Assembly (NCBI GenBank): GCA_035279525.1
Contig: DATEHQ010000010.1
Span: 1 to 46,460, forward strand
From: DATEHQ01 sp035279525
Lineage (GTDB): Bacteria; Chloroflexota; Dormibacteria; Dormibacterales; Dormibacteraceae
Length of the DNA stretch: 46,460 nt
Reading direction: 5' to 3'
The notes under the pieces were generated by a model. It saw only the letters and a program-made list of their open reading frames with translations. It was not told the origin of the DNA and ran no database searches. A program made the translations under genes and the position numbers. Shown in pieces: positions 42,510 to 46,460 of this stretch (position 1 is its first letter; each line of letters starts with the position of its first letter).

Positions 42510-43534
42510 GGTACGAGCCAGACCACGTTCGTACCGTGGGCCAGGCTGGTGCCCAGCAGCTCCGAGTCGAGCCGGATCTCGAACACCGAATGCACAGGCT
42601 CCATGTAGAGATGGTGGAATGGCGCCGCCAGGCTCGATGCCCGGGCCGCGCGCTCCACGGCTTGGTTGATCCGCTCGCGCTCGGGCGGCGCAACGTACTG
42701 CATGAACACCGAGTGGTAGACGACCGTGGCGACCCCCCTTCGCGGCTCGGCAAGCTCTCGTTCGAGGAAAGACGCGGCGTCGATCTTCTCCACCTCGACC
42801 GGCATCGTCTGCGCCATGGCGATCGCGCCGTCGAGCAGCGCAAGCCGGCTCAGCTGGTCAGCCCAAACGAAAGAGCGGAGCGTCAGCGCGCCTTCCTCCG
42901 AGGTCGGGTCGATGGGGTTCAGGTCGCAGCCCTTGCGCTCGACCACGTCGGCGGTCCGCTGGAAAGGCGGCGGAACGTCGAACGCGTGGTCGAAGCGGAC
43001 CGGTGAAGCGGGGTCACCCCACGCGCCCTCGAACGCCTCGTAGCGGAACCGGTCCCAGCGGAGGTTCAACCCGGCGCTGGCGCCTATCTCCAGGATGCGA
43101 AGAGGCAGCCGGGTGCGGTGCGCCACCTCGAGGAAACCTCCGAGCAGGGCCGCGCTCCGCCCCACCTCGTTGGTCTGGCAGCCGTTGGCCACCAGCCTCG
43201 TGATCTCGTCTCGGTGCTCGACCAGCGCCTGGCGAAAAAGGGGCCATGCGGCCCGGGCGTCACCGTCGCCGCCGGTTGACGGATAGCGCGCGGCGAGCTC
43301 GGGCAAGGTGTCGTCGAGCACGAGGCGATGGACCGCGCCGGTGAGCCTGAGCGCCACCGCCGCGCGGCTCGACTCCTGCTCGAAGGCGTGCAGCACGTCC
43401 CACGCCGGCCCCTCGACCTCGACGTCCGCGGCGGCGGCCTCCAGCAGCGACGCATAGAAAGGAGAGCCCAGCTGGCGGCAGTTGTCGGCCTGCCGCCTCA
43501 GGCGGTGGACGAGCGCGTCATGCGCTTCCGGCAA
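42506..43534 (-). CDS. DUF2332 family protein
   Basis: About 342 residues of a conserved actinobacterial family of unknown function. The segment LRILEIGASAGLNLRWDRFRYE resembles a SAM-binding motif I (E-I-G-A-S-A-G), and VVYHSVFMQYVAPPER could be a later Rossmann strand, so a methyltransferase-like fold is possible; the function is not known. The TTG at 43534 is chosen because AAGGAG lies 7 bases upstream; it overlaps the epimerase gene end by 17 bases. No homology is apparent upstream of this point. Confidence 0.82.
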   Translation of the reverse strand: MPEAHDALVHRLRRQADNCRQLGSPFYASLLEAAAADVEVEGPAWDVLHAFEQESSRAAVALRLTGAVHRLVLDDTLPELAARYPSTGGDGDARAAWPLFRQALVEHRDEITRLVANGCQTNEVGRSAALLGGFLEVAHRTRLPLRILEIGASAGLNLRWDRFRYEAFEGAWGDPASPVRFDHAFDVPPPFQRTADVVERKGCDLNPIDPTSEEGALTLRSFVWADQLSRLALLDGAIAMAQTMPVEVEKIDAASFLERELAEPRRGVATVVYHSVFMQYVAPPERERINQAVERAARASSLAAPFHHLYMEPVHSVFEIRLDSELLGTSLAHGTNVVWLVP

Positions 43535-44459
43535 TCGCAATCTCCTTGGCTCGGTTGGCGTAGCCGGGGTGCGAAGGGTGCGCCACGCGGTACCAGGCAA
43601 GGGTCTCGGCGAGCGCGTCCTCGAGCGCGGACGGTTCGAATCCCAGCTCCGCGCGTGAGCGGTCCAGCACGTATCCCGCCGAGCGCCTCGGGTCCGGCCC
43701 GTACGGGCTGGCGCCATCAGGGAGGTCGGCGAACGGCATGGGATGGAGCCGCGCCTCCTTGCCCATCGCGCGGGCGATGCCCTGTATGAGGTCGCGCAGG
43801 CTGACGCCCTCGAAGGCGACGTTGTAAGCCTTGTGGGTCGTGTCCCTGCGCAGGTCGGTCGCCAGCGCGCAGGCGAACCCCACGTCTTTGACCCAGGCCA
43901 GGCCTGCCTGACGTTCGTAGCTCTCGGCAGGCACGAGGAGCGCCCCACCGTCCTCGACGCGCTGGATGTACGCCGCGATGCGGAGCGTGTGGTCCGCGGG
44001 GCCGAAGATCGCGGGCGGCCGGATCACCGTCCAGGGCAGCTCGCCGTGCCGGGCCAGCACGGTCTCGCACCATCGTTTTCCCTCGAGGTAGTCGAGGGCG
44101 CCGGGCGGGTCGCCCTCGAGCGGCAGGAAGTCGTCCTCGCGAGCCGCCTCGCCATGCAGGTAGGGATAGACACCTGTCGAGACGAAGATGTACCTCCGGC
44201 CCGTGAAGTGCCGCGCCACCGCCACCACCTCCGACGGCTGGTAGCAGGCGAGGTCGAGCAGCACATCAGGCTTGACCTGCTCGAGCGCGGACTGCAGCTG
44301 GTCCTCGTCCGTGCGATCGAACGCGACGTAGCTCGTGAAGGTGCCGTACGGCCTGTCCTTGCGCCCGGCGGCGATGGTTTCCACGCCGCGCCGCATCAGC
44401 TCCTTGCAAGCCGCGGACCCCACGAACCCCGCTCCGCCGAGGACGAGCGCCCGCGTCAT
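43518..44459 (-). CDS. NAD-dependent epimerase/dehydratase family protein (extended SDR-like)
   Basis: A 313-residue Rossmann protein with GGAGFVGSAACKEL at the start. FVSTGVYPYL carries the Ser/Thr region; Tyr in the YLEGKRW segment sits as Tyr-x3-Lys. Substrate unknown; sugar-nucleotide epimerase or isoflavone-reductase-like activity is possible. ATG 44459 lies 10 bases after the rapZ stop, so it may share that transcript. Confidence 0.85.
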   Translation of the reverse strand: MTRALVLGGAGFVGSAACKELMRRGVETIAAGRKDRPYGTFTSYVAFDRTDEDQLQSALEQVKPDVLLDLACYQPSEVVAVARHFTGRRYIFVSTGVYPYLHGEAAREDDFLPLEGDPPGALDYLEGKRWCETVLARHGELPWTVIRPPAIFGPADHTLRIAAYIQRVEDGGALLVPAESYERQAGLAWVKDVGFACALATDLRRDTTHKAYNVAFEGVSLRDLIQGIARAMGKEARLHPMPFADLPDGASPYGPDPRRSAGYVLDRSRAELGFEPSALEDALAETLAWYRVAHPSHPGYANRAKEIAIAGSA

Positions 44460-44469
44460 CGATTCAGGG

Positions 44470-45141
44470 TCAGAGGTCGCGGGCGACGGACTCGACGTCG
44501 ACTCCGTCGAGGGTTCCCAGCCGCCGTGCCATCTCGTCGGCCATCGCGACCGAGCGATGCCTGCCGCCGGTGCATCCGAAGGCCACGATCAGCTGCGAGC
44601 GTCCGTGATCGCGATAGTCGGGGATGGACTCCACCAGCGTCCGCTCCAGGTTGCCGAGCAACGCCTTCGCGGCGGGTTGGTTCAGCACGTAGTCGCGGAC
44701 CCGGGGGTCGCGGCCGTCGAGCGGGCGCAGCTCGTCGACCCAGTACGGGTTGTCCAGCAGCCTTACGTCGACCACCCACGACGCGCCCTCGGGGATCCCG
44801 CTCTTGTATCCGAAGGACACGCAAGTGACCAGCAGCCGCTCGCGCGACCGCAGCCGCTGGGCGAGCTCGCGCAGCTGCGCGACGTCGACGCGGTGGTGGG
44901 CGCGTTCGTGGCTGCCGCCGGTCCGCCCGTCCGCGGCGCCGACATGGACCAGCACGTACCGGATGTTCTGCTCGTCCGCGTCCTTGAGCAGGTCGACCGC
45001 GTCACCACGCACGGGCAGCACCGCGTCGGCGCCATCCCACGCCGAAAGCCAGCGCGCGAGCTGGAAGCCGGTGTCGAGGAAGACGCCCACGGCCTCGTCC
45101 AGCTGGGCGTCGTCGACACCCCCCACGATCACGAGCGCCAA
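44470..45141 (-). CDS. rapZ: RapZ-family protein lacking the N-terminal P-loop
   Basis: A 223-residue homologue of RapZ (YvcJ), which is normally about 285 residues with an N-terminal ATPase domain. The C-terminal domain is well kept: VTCVSFGYKSGIPEGA, VVDVRLLDNPYWVDELRPLDG and IVAFGCTGGRHRSVAMADEMA. The start should carry GxxGxGKS but reads LVIVGGVDDAQLDEAVGVFL, so Walker A is gone and the following part is shortened. It may still bind RNA or UDP-GlcNAc-type ligands through the C-terminal domain but is unlikely to hydrolyse ATP. TTG 45141 is one codon after the uvrC stop; a GTG at 45132 is an alternative. Position after uvrC is the usual one. Confidence 0.88.
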   Translation of the reverse strand: MALVIVGGVDDAQLDEAVGVFLDTGFQLARWLSAWDGADAVLPVRGDAVDLLKDADEQNIRYVLVHVGAADGRTGGSHERAHHRVDVAQLRELAQRLRSRERLLVTCVSFGYKSGIPEGASWVVDVRLLDNPYWVDELRPLDGRDPRVRDYVLNQPAAKALLGNLERTLVESIPDYRDHGRSQLIVAFGCTGGRHRSVAMADEMARRLGTLDGVDVESVARDL

Positions 45142-45142
45142 C

Positions 45143-46460
45143 TCAGAGCGTCTCCTTGAGTCGCGCCGCGAGGCGCTCAGGGATGCCGAGCTTCGCGATC
45201 TCATCCACCGGTGCGTCGCGGATGGCCTGCACCGAGCCGAAGTGTCGCAGGAGCGCGCGCTTGCGCGCGGGCCCGATGCCCTCGACCGAGTCGAGCGGTG
45301 ACGTGAGGGCTTTGCGCGATCGGACCTTGCGGTGGTGGGTGATGGCAAAGCGGTGCGCTTCGTCGCGAATGCGCTGCACCAGGAACATGCCCGGCGAGTT
45401 CTTCTCCTGGACGATGGGATCGGTGCGGCCGGGGGCGAAGATCTCCTCGCGCTCCTTGGCCAGCGAAAATGTCGGGATGTCGGCGTAGCCGGACGACTCG
45501 AGGACTTCGAGCGCCGCGCTGAGCTGTCCTTTCCCGCCGTCGATGAGAATCAGGTCCGGGCGGCTGGTGAACGACCGGTCGCCGACGGCTTCCGCGTCCT
45601 CGCGCCGCTGGGCTGACTCGAGCCGCTCGAGCCGTCGCCTGAGCACCTCCTGGAGCATCGCGAAGTCGTTGGGTCCCGGGACGTACCTGATCCGGAAGTG
45701 CCTGTAGTGATCGTTGCGCGGCCGGCCGTCCTCGAAGACGACCATCGCCCCGACCGCGGAATCGCCCTGGATGTTGGAGATGTCGTAGCACTCGATCCGC
45801 CGCGGCGGCAGCTCGAGGTCCAGGGCCTCGGCCAGGGCGGCGAGCATGGGCTCGGTGCGGCTGCGGTCGTAGTCGGCCTGGATGCGCAGCTGGCGCAGCT
45901 CCTGGGCCGCCGTCTCCGCGAGCTGAGTGACCAGGCCTCGCTTGCGCCCCCGCTGTGGGATCTCGATCGTCACCGGCCGGCCGCGCCGCTGCGACAGCCA
46001 GCCGGTGATCAGCTCAGGCTCCTCGATCGGGCCCGGCAGGATCACGCCCCGCGGCACGTGCGTGGCGCTCGAGTAGTACTGCAGCACGAAGCCCCGGAGC
46101 ACCTCAGGCTCGGGCGCGTCGCCGGCGCCTTCGAGCGGATGGCCGTCGTGCCCGACCATCTTGCCCTGCCTGATGTACGCGACCTCGACGAACACGTCCT
46201 TGCCGTCGCGTGCGTACGCGATGATGTCCTGGTCGTCACGGCCGTGCACAAGGACCTTCTGCCGGTCGGCGATCCGTTCGATCGACTGCAGCTGGTCGCG
46301 GTAGCGCGCCGCGTTCTCGAAATCGAGCCGGTCCGCCGCCTCCTCCATGCGACCCTCGAGCTGCCTCACCACCAGGTCGGACCGTCCCTCCATGAACAGC
46401 GCCACCTCGCGGATCCTGGCCTTGTAGTCATCGGTGCTGATGCGCTTCTCACACGGTCCG
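45143..46460 (-). CDS. uvrC: Excinuclease ABC subunit C, C-terminal part (runs off right edge)
   Basis: About 439 C-terminal residues are visible; the frame is open to the window end. Seen in order: end of the GIY-YIG part with a Cys (GPCEKRIS), UVR motif LEGRMEEAADRLDFENAARYRDQ, the RNase H-like nuclease with CYDISNIQGDSAVGAMV, LILIDGGKGQL and the His in RDEAHRFAITHHR, and the final double helix-hairpin-helix VEGIGPARKRALLRHFG. It makes the incisions in nucleotide excision repair with UvrB. Intact as far as seen. Confidence 0.95.
   Translation of the reverse strand, partial: GPCEKRISTDDYKARIREVALFMEGRSDLVVRQLEGRMEEAADRLDFENAARYRDQLQSIERIADRQKVLVHGRDDQDIIAYARDGKDVFVEVAYIRQGKMVGHDGHPLEGAGDAPEPEVLRGFVLQYYSSATHVPRGVILPGPIEEPELITGWLSQRRGRPVTIEIPQRGRKRGLVTQLAETAAQELRQLRIQADYDRSRTEPMLAALAEALDLELPPRRIECYDISNIQGDSAVGAMVVFEDGRPRNDHYRHFRIRYVPGPNDFAMLQEVLRRRLERLESAQRREDAEAVGDRSFTSRPDLILIDGGKGQLSAALEVLESSGYADIPTFSLAKEREEIFAPGRTDPIVQEKNSPGMFLVQRIRDEAHRFAITHHRKVRSRKALTSPLDSVEGIGPARKRALLRHFGSVQAIRDAPVDEIAKLGIPERLAARLKETL

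Overview
The window is about 46 kb of GC-rich, densely packed bacterial DNA. Most genes lie on the minus strand and run in overlapping chains. The whiA-gap-pgk-tpiA-secG block, uvrC-rapZ, and two DUF222/HNH (13E12-type) genes point to the Actinomycetota/Chloroflexota side of the bacteria. A soil lineage such as Dormibacterota would fit, but that is inference. No rRNA, tRNA, CRISPR array or insertion sequence was recognised.

Layout. 1-250: the start of a DUF222/HNH gene running off the left edge, with a LexA-like promoter. 457-3579: a CysO/MoaD-like sulfur carrier coupled to thrC, an aldose-epimerase-fold protein, and a divergent phosphoesterase lipoprotein. 3559-16621: a 15-gene minus-strand supra-operon, trpE-G-D-C-F-B-A, aroH, aroF, tyrA, aroA, then a B3/B4-domain protein, a Nudix protein, an aldo/keto reductase and menC. 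Nearly every junction is an NTGA or TGATG overlap. 16781-17672: a HhH-GPD protein and a small Gly/Asp-tailed exported protein. 17698-22164: an NAD-linked formate dehydrogenase. 22498-25668: a second, complete DUF222/HNH gene with a LexA-like box in its promoter, an aminotransferase and an atypical SDR. 25703-32995: solute-binding lipoprotein, secG, sod, gpmA, tpiA, pgk, gap, whiA. 33083-36290: a pyruvate-dehydrogenase E1 alpha/beta-like pair and a creatinase-like M24 protein. 36291-42509: two APC transporters and a KdpDE-like two-component system. 42506-46460: DUF2332 protein, epimerase, rapZ homologue and the 3' part of uvrC.

The formate dehydrogenase locus is the most striking system. The catalytic gene has an in-frame TGA exactly where E. 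coli FdhF has selenocysteine. It is followed at the right distance by a hairpin with a GGUCU loop, so I read it as a selenoprotein rather than a broken gene. This subunit lacks the N-terminal [4Fe-4S] domain of the family. That domain, with all four Cys and the conserved Lys, sits instead at the C terminus of a separate NuoG-like iron-sulfur subunit encoded two genes downstream. The FdsA-type alpha subunit is therefore split at the Fe4S4/molybdopterin boundary, and its two halves appear in reversed gene order around a fused NuoE-NuoF (FdsG-FdsB) diaphorase.

Several genes in the whiA-glycolysis block have no ATG, GTG or TTG codon upstream of conserved N-terminal or catalytic residues. They seem to start at ATT (whiA, with an ideal GGAGG site), CTG (pgk), ATC (gpmA, pdhA) or ATA (the binding lipoprotein). 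A cluster of proteins also has altered active sites: a RapZ homologue without Walker A, an E1 alpha with a degenerate thiamine-diphosphate motif, an M24 protein missing three of five metal ligands, and an SDR without Tyr-x3-Lys.
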